From: an uncultured Collinsella sp.
Lineage (GTDB): Bacteria; Actinomycetota; Coriobacteriia; Coriobacteriales; Coriobacteriaceae
Direction of reading: 5' to 3'
Length of the DNA stretch: 64,000 bases
Assembly: GCA_902479095.1 (NCBI GenBank)
Contig: CABSNL010000001.1
Location: 18,022 to 82,021, forward strand
The notes beneath the pieces were generated by a model. It did not search any database. It worked only from the letters and a program-made list of their open reading frames with translations, and was not told the origin of the DNA. Made by a program: the position numbers and the translations under genes. Positions 17,874 to 26,032 of the stretch are shown one piece after another (position 1 is the first letter of the stretch; each line of letters starts with the position of its first letter).

Positions 17874-18935
17874 CTATTCAATCATGCCGCGCTCGAGCGT
17901 ACCGAGCGCCGCGCGGGCGTCCCATGCTGCAATGCGCTTCTCGGTCTTCCACGTTTGGAAGAACCAACCGGCAGCCGGTGCAAACGAAGCCAGCTGGTTG
18001 GCGATAAACACGCGCTCATAGGCATTGCGTCCCTCGGGCGTAACCGACGAGTTGGCAAAGATCGCCGCGCCCGACCATTCGCCCACCAGCACGGGGAACC
18101 CTGCCGAAATTGCTTCTTTAAGCTCGCGCTTGTTGCGCGAGATCGCCGTCGTCAGCCCGCGGGGGCTCGTGATGTCGAGCGCATACTCGTCGCGGTAATG
18201 GTACAGGTGAAGGTCCATGTAGACGTTCTTGTACTTGGCGCCGCGCATAAAATGCTTCCACTCGCCGGGATGCCCCGACGACGAGAAGACGACGATCTTA
18301 TCCTCGGGCATATACGAACGGACAAGCTCGTAGGCATCGCGATAGAAGTTGCGCAGGTAGTGGGCAGGAATACCATCCGTCATGGTAAAGAGACTCTTGC
18401 GGACGCTCATCTGTGGCGTGTCCAGCAGCTCAATGCCCAGCAGGCTCTCGGCCTCGCCATAGCGATCGGCCAAGCGCTCGAGCACATCGAGCGCGACATG
18501 ACGGCCGTTGGTGGACGAATGCCACTCGGCAACAGCCTCCGGCGTGGTGGGCGAATCATTGGAATCGCCCTGGCCACCGGGCACCGTCGCCAGATCGAGC
18601 AGCACGCGGATGTCGTACTTGGCAGCCCACTCAATTGCACGGTCGATGTAGTCGACAACCGAGATGTAGGACGCGTCGGACTCCTGCGAACCAAAGGCAT
18701 ACCAGGGCACCGGCAGACGCACGGCATTGAGACCGATCTGCGCCATGCGGCGAAAATCGTCCTCACTCACAAACGTCTCGTAATGACGGCGCATGCGCTC
18801 ATTATAGGCGGCGGTGCCCATGGCCTCCTGCAGCTCGGCCGCGTTGGATGCACCGGTCGCCGCGTATAGCGACGGGGTCACCCAAGGCTCGGGAATAAAC
18901 CAGCCAGAGAGATTAACGCCGAGTATCCTCTCCAT
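17874..18935 (-). CDS. Glycoside hydrolase family 5-like protein, possibly lacking its acid/base residue
   Basis: A 353-aa TIM-barrel protein resembling exo-beta-1,3-glucanases of family 5. It has VNLSGWFIPEPW at the start, GLNAVRLPVPWYAF (69-81), DLHLYHY (241-247) and the nucleophile region LVGEWSG with Glu286. At the strand-4 position, where the family has NEP carrying the catalytic acid/base, this protein reads LLDTPQ (171-176), so the Glu appears to be Thr173. There is no signal peptide, so it should be cytoplasmic. The start at 18935 has AGGGGG upstream; the longer frame to 19208 runs into the tRNA-Phe terminator. It lies six bases upstream of rsmI. Confidence 0.8.
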   Translation of the reverse strand: MERILGVNLSGWFIPEPWVTPSLYAATGASNAAELQEAMGTAAYNERMRRHYETFVSEDDFRRMAQIGLNAVRLPVPWYAFGSQESDASYISVVDYIDRAIEWAAKYDIRVLLDLATVPGGQGDSNDSPTTPEAVAEWHSSTNGRHVALDVLERLADRYGEAESLLGIELLDTPQMSVRKSLFTMTDGIPAHYLRNFYRDAYELVRSYMPEDKIVVFSSSGHPGEWKHFMRGAKYKNVYMDLHLYHYRDEYALDITSPRGLTTAISRNKRELKEAISAGFPVLVGEWSGAAIFANSSVTPEGRNAYERVFIANQLASFAPAAGWFFQTWKTEKRIAAWDARAALGTLERGMIE

Positions 18936-19173
18936 CACTGCCCCCTTCGGATCGTGCAGGCCAAACCTGCATCGTATTGCATAGGAAAAGTATCGTTTTG
19001 AGTATACCCGCGCGTGAGGACAGACGACCGAACGGTCTGTAAAGTGGCGCAAAAGCGGGAGGAATGTCTGGGGCGGGCACGCTGAGATGCGCACGCACGT
19101 CGGAAGTAAGCGCCGGAAAGCGCATCCCGCCTTCTCGTTCAATAACGGGATGCATTTTCCGCGGGTCCACATA

Positions 19174-19201
19174 AAAGAAAAGGACCCCTTTGCAGAGGTC
19201 C
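19174..19201 (-). terminator. Terminator of tRNA-Phe
   Basis: AGGACCTCTGCAAAGGGGTCCT hairpin followed by TTTCTTTT on the complement. The rest of 18936-19173 holds nothing I can identify. Confidence 0.8.
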
Positions 19202-19215
19202 TAGTCAATTCAAGG

Positions 19216-19288
<73 letters not shown>

Positions 19289-19423
19289 ATTTGAGGTGTG
19301 CCTTGTTTCAAGGCTTGATTAGTATAACCAAGGACGCGCTCCGGTCAACCGAGAATTTGAAAAAAGTTTTTGAGCACGGCGCCAGCCACAAGGCCGACCC
19401 TATAGAACAGCACGTTAGAGACA

Positions 19424-19708
19424 TCAACCCACCGCAAGAAGTTTTTCGCTCAAGGCTGCACGGGCAAACTCACTTGGCGTCATTCCTTCAGCCGCCGCCC
19501 GACGACGAATCGCCTCCTTCATCCCTAGGGGAATCTTGACCGATAGCGTTGCCGTCCCTTCGCTTGAGAGCGGAGGCCGCCCGTGCACGATCCCCCCAAC
19601 GGTATGCTCGCCGTCCGGAAACCCGCCATGCTCGTACGACTCGCACCACGCGTCAATCATTTCATCCGTTACAACCTGACCATTGGCAGCCGTATACGCC
19701 TTGCTCAT
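19424..19708 (-). CDS. Ribbon-helix-helix antitoxin-like protein
   Basis: A 94-aa protein. The C-terminal half (TATLSVKIPLGMKEAIRRRAAAEGMTPSEFARAAL) looks like a ribbon-helix-helix DNA-binding domain, with a beta strand then two helices. The N-terminal half would contact the toxin. The start overlaps the upstream stop codon in ATGATGA; either ATG (19711 or 19708) could be used, with GAGGGG upstream. The layout of toxin first with a coupled antitoxin fits BrnT/BrnA-like modules. Confidence 0.7.
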   Translation of the reverse strand: MSKAYTAANGQVVTDEMIDAWCESYEHGGFPDGEHTVGGIVHGRPPLSSEGTATLSVKIPLGMKEAIRRRAAAEGMTPSEFARAALSEKLLAVG

Positions 19709-19974
19709 CATCGACCCCTCTGCCGAGCTTGCTCGATCTCTTGCCAGAATTTCTTCTGAACCGGAGACAGGGCATGAATAATGAGCCATCCACGAATTAG
19801 TTCGACTGCAACAAGTTCCACACTTCGACCATCTGGAAGCCATCCAATGGCAAGCCATCTCGGCGGCTCGTCCTCCGACTCGCGGCGAATGCACTCAGTA
19901 ACCGCGAACCAGGCACCAAGCACTTGCTTTTCCGTCAAGTGTTTTTTGGCGTTGGGATGGATCTCAACATCCAT
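19708..19974 (-). CDS. BrnT-like toxin candidate
   Basis: An 88-aa protein. It begins with EIHPNAKKHLT, followed by a beta-rich core (RWLAIGWLPDGRSVELVAVEL) and IIHALSPVQKKF. This pattern of SAKKH, then R-x-IG-DG, then IHA matches small RelE-fold toxin-like proteins related to BrnT. GGAGGAG precedes the ATG at 19974. It is translationally coupled to the ribbon-helix-helix gene. Toxicity is inferred, not visible. Confidence 0.6.
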   Translation of the reverse strand: MDVEIHPNAKKHLTEKQVLGAWFAVTECIRRESEDEPPRWLAIGWLPDGRSVELVAVELIRGWLIIHALSPVQKKFWQEIEQARQRGR

Positions 19975-20032
19975 GCATCTTCTCCTCCATCTTACCCAAT
20001 TTCGTATGACGAAAGTCCGCTGTCGCCAATTC

Positions 20033-20392
20033 TTACGCCGGCACTTGTTGAAAGGCGGGAGGTGTAGCGAGGATTGAAGGGCGTTCCAGCACCGCCCAGG
20101 CACCGGGACAGGAACACATGCGCCAAGGACGGACGTTTTCGTAGCATGCGAGGATGCTGCCGTTGTGGTCGATAAAAGCAATGTCGATGGGGTAGGCCAT
20201 AAAGCAGGTGTGGACCGAAGAGCAGCGTGGGAACGCCATGACGAGCGGCAACCCGTTGGCGGCAATCGGAGACCGTCCCAGCATGCCGCGCAGGCGCACG
20301 GCAAACGACTCCGCCACCACAAACTCGGCAGGCGCCCAACCCAGCCTGTTGAGCGCCCGCGCGTAGGCAATGTAGGATGAGGCCGCGGTCAC
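20033..20392 (-). CDS. DUF192 family protein
   Basis: A 119-aa protein of the DUF192 (COG1430) family. It has the conserved FAVRLRGMLGRSP motif near residue 30, and VHTCFMAYPIDIAFID and ENVRPWRMCSCPGA further on. The family function is unknown. The GTG start at 20392 overlaps the stop codon of the preceding TadE-like gene (GTGA), so it is the last gene of the pilus operon. Unlike many relatives, it has no signal peptide. Confidence 0.85.
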   Translation of the reverse strand: MTAASSYIAYARALNRLGWAPAEFVVAESFAVRLRGMLGRSPIAANGLPLVMAFPRCSSVHTCFMAYPIDIAFIDHNGSILACYENVRPWRMCSCPGAWAVLERPSILATPPAFQQVPA

Positions 20393-20865
20393 ATAACCAC
20401 CCCCGGACGCCACGGATCGACCGTCACTGCGCGCTCGTGCGACAACTTTGCCGGTGCCCCCAGCGAAACGCCGGCGATGCTGAGCGAGCTCGGCCACGGC
20501 TCGTAGCGCATGGTACAGGTATAGGTCCTAAACGTGCCGGAGAGCGAAAGCAGACCGCCATCCGATGTCGTCGCACCCTGCTCGCTCGAGACCTCAATCT
20601 GCAAGTCATAGCCTTCCATGGCATGTTGGATCTGAGCCTGAACGGTCGCGGAGGCATCGATGGAGCTGTCGTCGCCCTCCCCGCTCGGCGCCACGGCATG
20701 CGCTAGCACGATATCGGGCACCACGCGATCGAAGCGCGCGACCGCGTCGGCAAAGACCATGACGTTGTACACGATAAGCGCCAGAACCAGCAGGACGGGC
20801 GTGACCACGGCCATCTCGACCGTCGCCTGGGCGCGCTCCTCGCACAGGCGCGTGCGGATGCCCAT
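20389..20865 (-). CDS. TadE-like pseudopilin
   Basis: A 158-aa minor pilin-like protein. After a short charged leader (MGIRTRLCEERA), the sequence QATVEMAVVTPVLLVLALIVYNVMVF gives the prepilin peptidase site and hydrophobic helix, with Glu at position +5 if cleavage follows Ala. The rest is extracellular beta-rich sequence with one Cys. ATG overlaps the stop codon of the preceding gene (TAATG). Confidence 0.8.
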   Translation of the reverse strand: MGIRTRLCEERAQATVEMAVVTPVLLVLALIVYNVMVFADAVARFDRVVPDIVLAHAVAPSGEGDDSSIDASATVQAQIQHAMEGYDLQIEVSSEQGATTSDGGLLSLSGTFRTYTCTMRYEPWPSSLSIAGVSLGAPAKLSHERAVTVDPWRPGVVM

Positions 20866-23030
20866 TACGACCCACCGCCCAAGGCACCCGCCAGCGTGGC
20901 GACATCGACGGTAAGTGGGATGGAACCGCCGCCGGGCAGCGGAATCTCCGCAAGCGTGAACACCGTGCCGCTGATGGTGCGCTCGACTTGATATTCCAGC
21001 GCCTCGCAAAGCGCCTTGGGATCGGTCACGCCCAGCGGAATACTTCGTAGCTTGTCCTGCGCATTAGAAAGACCTGTGATGTCAGACCCCGGGCTCTTGA
21101 TGACGTTGGCGGTGTCGGTCAACACCGGCTTTCGCAGGCGCAAATCGCACGGTTCCAAGCCCAGCGCCGCCACGGACGCCGAAACGGTATCGCCGAGCCA
21201 CGACGCAATGGAGCCCAGCGCGCCACTGTCCCCTCCCAGGTCATCGATCATCTCATCCATAAGCTCGTCGGCCGAGCCCTGGATGTCTCCGTATCCCACA
21301 AGCAGCCGTCCCCAAACATCCATGACGTCATCGAGTACACCGGCAACGCCACCCGAACGCTCCTCCAGCGTCGAGAAAAACCGCGAGAGAACGTTGTTCT
21401 GCGCCGTCGCGTCATCGGGCGCCAGCACCGCAGCAGAGATCGCGCCGCGATCGCCAAGCCTGACTGTCGTGTTAAACGAAGAGTTGAGCTCATCGGGGCT
21501 CGAGATGGCACCCGAAACCGCAAGGGCAACCACGCCATTGCGGCCGGGCGGGGCGATACGCGGACGCTCGCCCGAAAGCGCTTTAATGGCCTCGTCAAAC
21601 GCATTGCCCGCACGGTCTGCCTCGTCCTCGGTCTGGCGCATGAGCTCGAGCTCTTTGTTGCGGCATTCGACGTAGTCTTCCAGAGCGCCTTTGAACTCAT
21701 CAAAGTGGTACTCGAAGCCGTTTTCGATAGAAGTCGAAGGAGCCGCAACGGCGCCGAGCGACGAAACACCAAAATGGCATCTGTTGCATTTGTCCTGCCC
21801 GTCATAAGCAGCGACCGAGGCTAGCCCGCCTGGCGTCCCTTTCTTATAGTTGGGGCAGCTCGTTCCATAATGCAGATACGTTTTGCCATCGTTGGTACTA
21901 GTTGGCCACGCCGCATCGGTATAGAGTTCCGTCGCTCGCACCTCGTCAGTGTTGCGCGGCAACAACGGAATATAGGAAGTGGTCCGGTCTCCGTCTTCGG
22001 TTATATATGCGCGATTGACCTCTGCGCTCGCATAGGTATAGAACGCCTTGCGCGCCGCCGACTCCGCCTTCGTCTCGACGCTTGAGCCTTGAGGCGCCTC
22101 GTTTGCAAGGCGCAAGCGGTAATAGGCCTTCGCGCGATCGAGCGCCACTTGCGGCTCCCATGTGACGCTCGAGGCATAGTGCGGATTCTCAATATCCGAA
22201 AGCTTCGCCAAACTCCTCGCGCGTTCCCACATGCATGAGCAACTGCCGACCGAAGCCGGATCCGACCCGCCGCAATCCGCAAGCCAGGCGCGCTCTTTTG
22301 CTTTCGCCGTCTCCTCCGAGGCCTTCTGCAGCTCATCTGCTGCGCGTTCCAGATCTTTCGATGTGTCTTTAATGACATCGGTCGAGATCTCGGACCCCTC
22401 GAGCGCAACGAAATCCGACTCGGACGTCTTGGGCACGGCAAGCGCCGTACCGGTATAGGTCGCACCCTCGGTATCCTGCGCCGACACGGCCTGCGTAGCT
22501 CGCGCGGCAACCAGATACGGTAGAGCCGTCTCGATTTTCTGCAGGCCCTTGGAGGCGCTTTTGGCAAACTTATTGCGCGTTTTAATGATCTCGATCCCCG
22601 TGTCGACCATATCGCCCGCGGCAAGCTCGGCACCCGGAATAAGGATGGCGACCAAGCCGGTGCCGATCGTGGCAAACCCCGCTAGGCCCAAGCTCAATAT
22701 GCTCGCATCCACCACTGTCGCAGCCGTATGGTAGGATGCCACCACATTGGCGCCTGCCAGCGCGCCGCTATCGGCAGCCGCCTGGGTGTCCCCCGCGCGC
22801 GACATGCTCCATATCGCTGCCGTCGACGAAAACAGCAACGTGAGCACCACCAAGATGACCACCGCAGAGGAGAGCGTGGTATAGGCACCGTCTTCGATAA
22901 ACAGGTCGATCCCGGCTCGACCCATAAAGCCGCCTCGCTTGCAGCGAGCACGCGGTCGGCAACGGCCCGCAAGCCCCCTCGTCACCTTCAACAGGCAGCG
23001 CTTAATCCCATGCAGCAATCCATGAATCAT
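20865..23030 (-). CDS. TadG-like pilus-associated membrane protein
   Basis: A 721-aa protein with a basic N-terminal region, one membrane helix at about residues 52-75 (SAVVILVVLTLLFSSTAAIW) and the TadG/TadE-type motif DTQAAADSGALAGANVV. The large outside part has a helical segment (about 190-250) and Cys-containing loops (CSCMW, CNRCHFG). A second hydrophobic region (SILSLGLAGFATIGTGLVAILIPG) follows the motif. ATG at 23030 has GGAGGGAG upstream and overlaps the previous gene by 29 bases. It is larger than typical TadG and has no recognisable von Willebrand domain, so the name is provisional. Confidence 0.7.
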   Translation of the reverse strand: MIHGLLHGIKRCLLKVTRGLAGRCRPRARCKRGGFMGRAGIDLFIEDGAYTTLSSAVVILVVLTLLFSSTAAIWSMSRAGDTQAAADSGALAGANVVASYHTAATVVDASILSLGLAGFATIGTGLVAILIPGAELAAGDMVDTGIEIIKTRNKFAKSASKGLQKIETALPYLVAARATQAVSAQDTEGATYTGTALAVPKTSESDFVALEGSEISTDVIKDTSKDLERAADELQKASEETAKAKERAWLADCGGSDPASVGSCSCMWERARSLAKLSDIENPHYASSVTWEPQVALDRAKAYYRLRLANEAPQGSSVETKAESAARKAFYTYASAEVNRAYITEDGDRTTSYIPLLPRNTDEVRATELYTDAAWPTSTNDGKTYLHYGTSCPNYKKGTPGGLASVAAYDGQDKCNRCHFGVSSLGAVAAPSTSIENGFEYHFDEFKGALEDYVECRNKELELMRQTEDEADRAGNAFDEAIKALSGERPRIAPPGRNGVVALAVSGAISSPDELNSSFNTTVRLGDRGAISAAVLAPDDATAQNNVLSRFFSTLEERSGGVAGVLDDVMDVWGRLLVGYGDIQGSADELMDEMIDDLGGDSGALGSIASWLGDTVSASVAALGLEPCDLRLRKPVLTDTANVIKSPGSDITGLSNAQDKLRSIPLGVTDPKALCEALEYQVERTISGTVFTLAEIPLPGGGSIPLTVDVATLAGALGGGS

Positions 23031-23502
23031 AATCTCCCTCCAGCCACTCGGGACGCGATCGATACGAGACGTCGACCTTAAGCTCGACATAGCCGTTTTG
23101 GCCTGCGCTACCCATAGCCTGCGCAAACGCACCGATCACGGGCAGCGGTTTAACCTCGCCGGTAACGGAAACGGACGAGACGCCGCCCGCATCGGCCCGA
23201 CCAAGCTCGATATCCCACGACAGGGGCCCGCCGGCATGGAAAATCGAAACGTCGGGAACCGCGGCAAGACGGCGGCGGGCAAACTCCTTAATATCCTCGT
23301 CATCCCCCACCGTCGTCGTGGTCATGAGCCGCGCGGTCTCGGCGGCGGCAGACTCCATGACCGCGCGTGTATAGAGCAGGCACACCGGCTGCAGCGCCAA
23401 CAGGACGAGCGTCAGAAACGTCGGCAGTAGGAATGCCGCCTCGACCGTAGACTGAGCCCGGTCCTCGCGCGCAACATCAATACAGCACGATGTCCTTAGC
23501 AC
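23002..23502 (-). CDS. TadE-like pseudopilin
   Basis: A 166-aa protein with the processing motif DRAQSTVEAAFLLPTFLTLVLL (Ala at -1, Glu at +5), one helix, then a domain of about 120 residues. The start is uncertain: GTG at 23502 overlaps the preceding pilin gene by 26 bases and has only a weak ribosome binding site, so translational coupling is likely. Confidence 0.75.
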   Translation of the reverse strand: MLRTSCCIDVAREDRAQSTVEAAFLLPTFLTLVLLALQPVCLLYTRAVMESAAAETARLMTTTTVGDDEDIKEFARRRLAAVPDVSIFHAGGPLSWDIELGRADAGGVSSVSVTGEVKPLPVIGAFAQAMGSAGQNGYVELKVDVSYRSRPEWLEGDYDSWIAAWD

Positions 23503-23695
23503 CCGCAGCAGCGTCGACAACCGATGTCGAGGTGACGCCGTGAGATGCCGTCCGCTCGACCAGCGCCGCCAAGCGCCCATCGGCACCGGCACGCCAAAGC
23601 CCTGCGATCGCCAGCACGATGGAAAGCAGTGCCACCGTGACGATGGCGTATTCGACCGTTGCCTGGGCAGATTCCTCGCACAGGACATAATGCAT
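23477..23695 (-). CDS. Small Flp/TadE-like pilin
   Basis: A 72-aa protein with leader MHYVLCEESA, then QATVEYAIVTVALLSIVLAIAGLW, the typical class IVb pilin helix with Glu and Tyr at +5 and +6. The C-terminal part is about 40 residues. AGGAGGGG lies seven bases upstream of ATG, a very strong signal for high expression. It could be a second major pilin or an initiator pilin. Confidence 0.78.
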   Translation of the reverse strand: MHYVLCEESAQATVEYAIVTVALLSIVLAIAGLWRAGADGRLAALVERTASHGVTSTSVVDAAAGAKDIVLY

Positions 23696-23696
23696 T

Positions 23697-24260
23697 TCAC
23701 GACCCCTCCTTTGAGTTCGTTGTCTGCGGGGTCAGGCGGACCACGCGCAGGCAACACGAAGTATCACCAGCATCCGCGGCAACCGTCACCATATCGACCC
23801 AGCCGCGTCCGTCACGCACGATGGCGCCCCACACGTTGCCCTTGATGTCGAGATAGCCGCTCAGAGCAAGTTGCGCCGTGGGCACCTCGCGATAGGCACG
23901 CAGCATATCCGCCGCCGCCTCGGTCATCGGTCGGCGCTCGGACCATGCGAGACGAACAGCGACGGCATTGTTTGCAGATGAACCCGTTGCAGCGTCCGCT
24001 CGCTCGTCAAGTGCTTGCAAGAACGTTTGCGCCGTGACGGCGGCATTCGCATCGGCCGCGTCTCGCGCATCGTCTATTTGAGACGCCGCAGCCGAACCCG
24101 ATCCCGCATCCGCGGCAGCCCCTAAACGTTGTTGCCGTGCTGCGTTAAGCCCCCAAACCGCCACTGCCACCGCCACGACCGCACAGGCGAGCACCAGCAA
24201 CGCGCCGACGGGACGGGCGCCCTCTACAGGCTGTTGATGCCCTCGCTGATAGCGCTCCAT
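23697..24260 (-). CDS. Pilus-locus membrane protein of unknown family
   Basis: A 187-aa protein with one N-terminal membrane helix (about 19-38, ALLVLACAVVAVAVAVWGL) and an Ala/Asp-rich outside region, then a compact domain (LALSGYLDIKGNVWGAIVRDGRGWVDMVTV). It lies between flp and the small pilin gene, overlapping flp by 37 bases. No family name is offered; the position suggests a pilus assembly accessory. Confidence 0.65.
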   Translation of the reverse strand: MERYQRGHQQPVEGARPVGALLVLACAVVAVAVAVWGLNAARQQRLGAAADAGSGSAAASQIDDARDAADANAAVTAQTFLQALDERADAATGSSANNAVAVRLAWSERRPMTEAAADMLRAYREVPTAQLALSGYLDIKGNVWGAIVRDGRGWVDMVTVAADAGDTSCCLRVVRLTPQTTNSKEGS

Positions 24261-24457
24261 AAATCTTGGACCTTGCCCTTAAATGCGACGATGGCAATGA
24301 TGGCAATCACCACGAGCACACCGACTAGGATGGCGTACTCGGTGGTGCCCTGCGCGCTCTCCTCCCGCAGCAGTTCTTCGGCACGCTGGCGAGCGTGAAT
24401 TGACTGGCAAAACGCCAAGCTCCAGACCTTGTCAACAACGTCAGTCATCGTATTCAT
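24224..24457 (-). CDS. flp: Flp-type major pilin precursor
   Basis: A 77-aa prepilin. A long leader ends in EESA, followed by QGTTEYAILVGVLVVIAIIAIVAFKGKV, matching Flp pilins. With Glu at +5, cleavage falls after Ala rather than the canonical Gly. The mature pilin would be about 40 residues, normal for Flp. It follows tadC by ten bases. Confidence 0.88.
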   Translation of the reverse strand: MNTMTDVVDKVWSLAFCQSIHARQRAEELLREESAQGTTEYAILVGVLVVIAIIAIVAFKGKVQDLWSAISEGINSL

Positions 24458-24467
24458 GTATTCCTCC

Positions 24468-25109
24468 CTACATCATCCCGCCTGCTCCCAGCAGCGGGCC
24501 CAATATGGACAGAAGCAACGCCGGCAAGATGAGCGTGCCGGTGGGAATCAGCAGCTTGACCGGCGCACGCTCAATCTCGCGCTCGACCGCGGCGCGATGG
24601 GCCGCGCGAATCTCGCGACTTTGGGCCGCCAGCGTCTCGGCAAGCGGGGCACCGAGAGCAAGCGCCTGCCCCGCTGTGATGGCAAAGGTCTCGAGCGCCC
24701 GCACATCCAGGTCGCGCGCGGCCGCCAGAAGCTCATCCTCTCGCGTCCCTACGCCCACCCGCCATGCCATGCAGGCTCGCTCAAGGCGGAGCGCCAACGT
24801 CGATCGGCGATTGGCGCAAAAAACCTCAAGCGCCGCATCGAACGAAAGGCCGGCCGAAAGCCCCAGACGCACCACGTCGATCATCTCGGACACCTCGCCG
24901 AGCGACACCTGCGCCGTACCACCCGTGCCGAGCATGCCCCTCAACCGTGCTACCAGGACATCGGTCACCGATCGGGCAGCCGCAACAACCAGCAGCGCCT
25001 CGCGTTTGCAGACCTGGGCGATCTTGCATGCGTCCGCACGATTGAGCCCTGTCACGATAAACACGCTGAGCGCGCACAGGCATGCCGCGACCCCGACCAG
25101 GGCGCTCAT
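24468..25109 (-). CDS. tadC: Tad pilus inner-membrane platform protein TadC
   Basis: A 213-aa type II secretion F-domain protein. It has an N-terminal membrane helix (MSALVGVAACLCALSVFIV), a cytoplasmic helical F domain (ALEVFCANRR, ETFAITAGQALALGAPLAETL) and C-terminal hydrophobic segments (LLIPTGTLILPALLLSILGPLLG). With TadB it anchors the ATPase. Its ATG overlaps the tadB stop codon (ATGA). Confidence 0.88.
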   Translation of the reverse strand: MSALVGVAACLCALSVFIVTGLNRADACKIAQVCKREALLVVAAARSVTDVLVARLRGMLGTGGTAQVSLGEVSEMIDVVRLGLSAGLSFDAALEVFCANRRSTLALRLERACMAWRVGVGTREDELLAAARDLDVRALETFAITAGQALALGAPLAETLAAQSREIRAAHRAAVEREIERAPVKLLIPTGTLILPALLLSILGPLLGAGGMM

Positions 25110-26032
25110 AGCTCCACCCGCATAATGCGTCGGATGACCACCAGGGCGACGGCGTTGAGGGCAAGTCCCAGTACCACGGCACCGGCACCCGCCGGCGTTG
25201 CAAGGCCGCGGCGAAAGTCGGCCGAAAGCAACGCCAGCACCGCGCACATACCCGCCGGCATCGCCGAGACCATGTGTGCCGACATACGAGCCTGCGATGT
25301 CTTGACGTCCAAGCGGCGCTTGAGCTCAATGCGCTCCCCCACCATGCTCGACGCCTCGGACAACAGGTCGGCAAGCGGGGCACCGGTTCGCTGCGACACC
25401 TTGAGCGCCAAGGTGACAAGCGAAAGGCCGGGGGCATCGATACGGTCGAGTAGGTCATCCAACGCATCAGTCGCCGAGACGCCGCAGTCGATCGCCGTCG
25501 CCACGCGCAAAAACTCGGTATGCACCGGCTCTTGCGCGTGAGTTCCCACAAACCTCATGCCCTGGGCCAGCGAATGACCCGAGGCGAGCGACATAGAGAG
25601 CGCCGTAAAGGCCTCGGGCATGGCTTCTTCCACATCGTGTTGCTCGCGGCGACGGTCGAAAGTGTCGCGAGCGGCGCCTACGCCAAACGGCGCGAGCAGC
25701 CCCAGAACAAAGCCGATAGGCGACAGCGATACGACAGTCAGAACAATGCCGCAGACGCCACTCGATAGCAGCAAGCATGCCAGGCGCGCCTCATCATCCT
25801 CGACGACAAGGCCAAGGCGATGTGCTGGAATCAGCAGCGCCCAGGAGCGGGCAATCTTTTTTAGCAGGTCGTTTTCTACCAGCTCGCGCGGCAGCTTCTC
25901 GGCAACCGATTCAAGCACATGGCTGGCCAGCTCCGCCGGCGGCACGCGCGGCGCACGAGGCTCCGCCCCGCACGCCACCGCGGCAGAAAGCCCCGTCAAA
26001 CCCCCTACGACGAGGGACACAACGATCTCCAC
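25106..26032 (-). CDS. tadB: Tad pilus inner-membrane platform protein TadB
   Basis: A 308-aa protein with an N-terminal helix, two membrane segments near 90-130 (GVCGIVLTVVSLSPIGFVLGLLAPFG), an F domain (ALSMSLASGHSLAQGMRFVG), then C-terminal helices (AMPAGMCAVLALL, VLGLALNAVALVVI). The start is GTG at 26032 and overlaps the end of tadA by 28 bases. The partner TadC follows directly. Confidence 0.88.
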   Translation of the reverse strand: MEIVVSLVVGGLTGLSAAVACGAEPRAPRVPPAELASHVLESVAEKLPRELVENDLLKKIARSWALLIPAHRLGLVVEDDEARLACLLLSSGVCGIVLTVVSLSPIGFVLGLLAPFGVGAARDTFDRRREQHDVEEAMPEAFTALSMSLASGHSLAQGMRFVGTHAQEPVHTEFLRVATAIDCGVSATDALDDLLDRIDAPGLSLVTLALKVSQRTGAPLADLLSEASSMVGERIELKRRLDVKTSQARMSAHMVSAMPAGMCAVLALLSADFRRGLATPAGAGAVVLGLALNAVALVVIRRIMRVEL

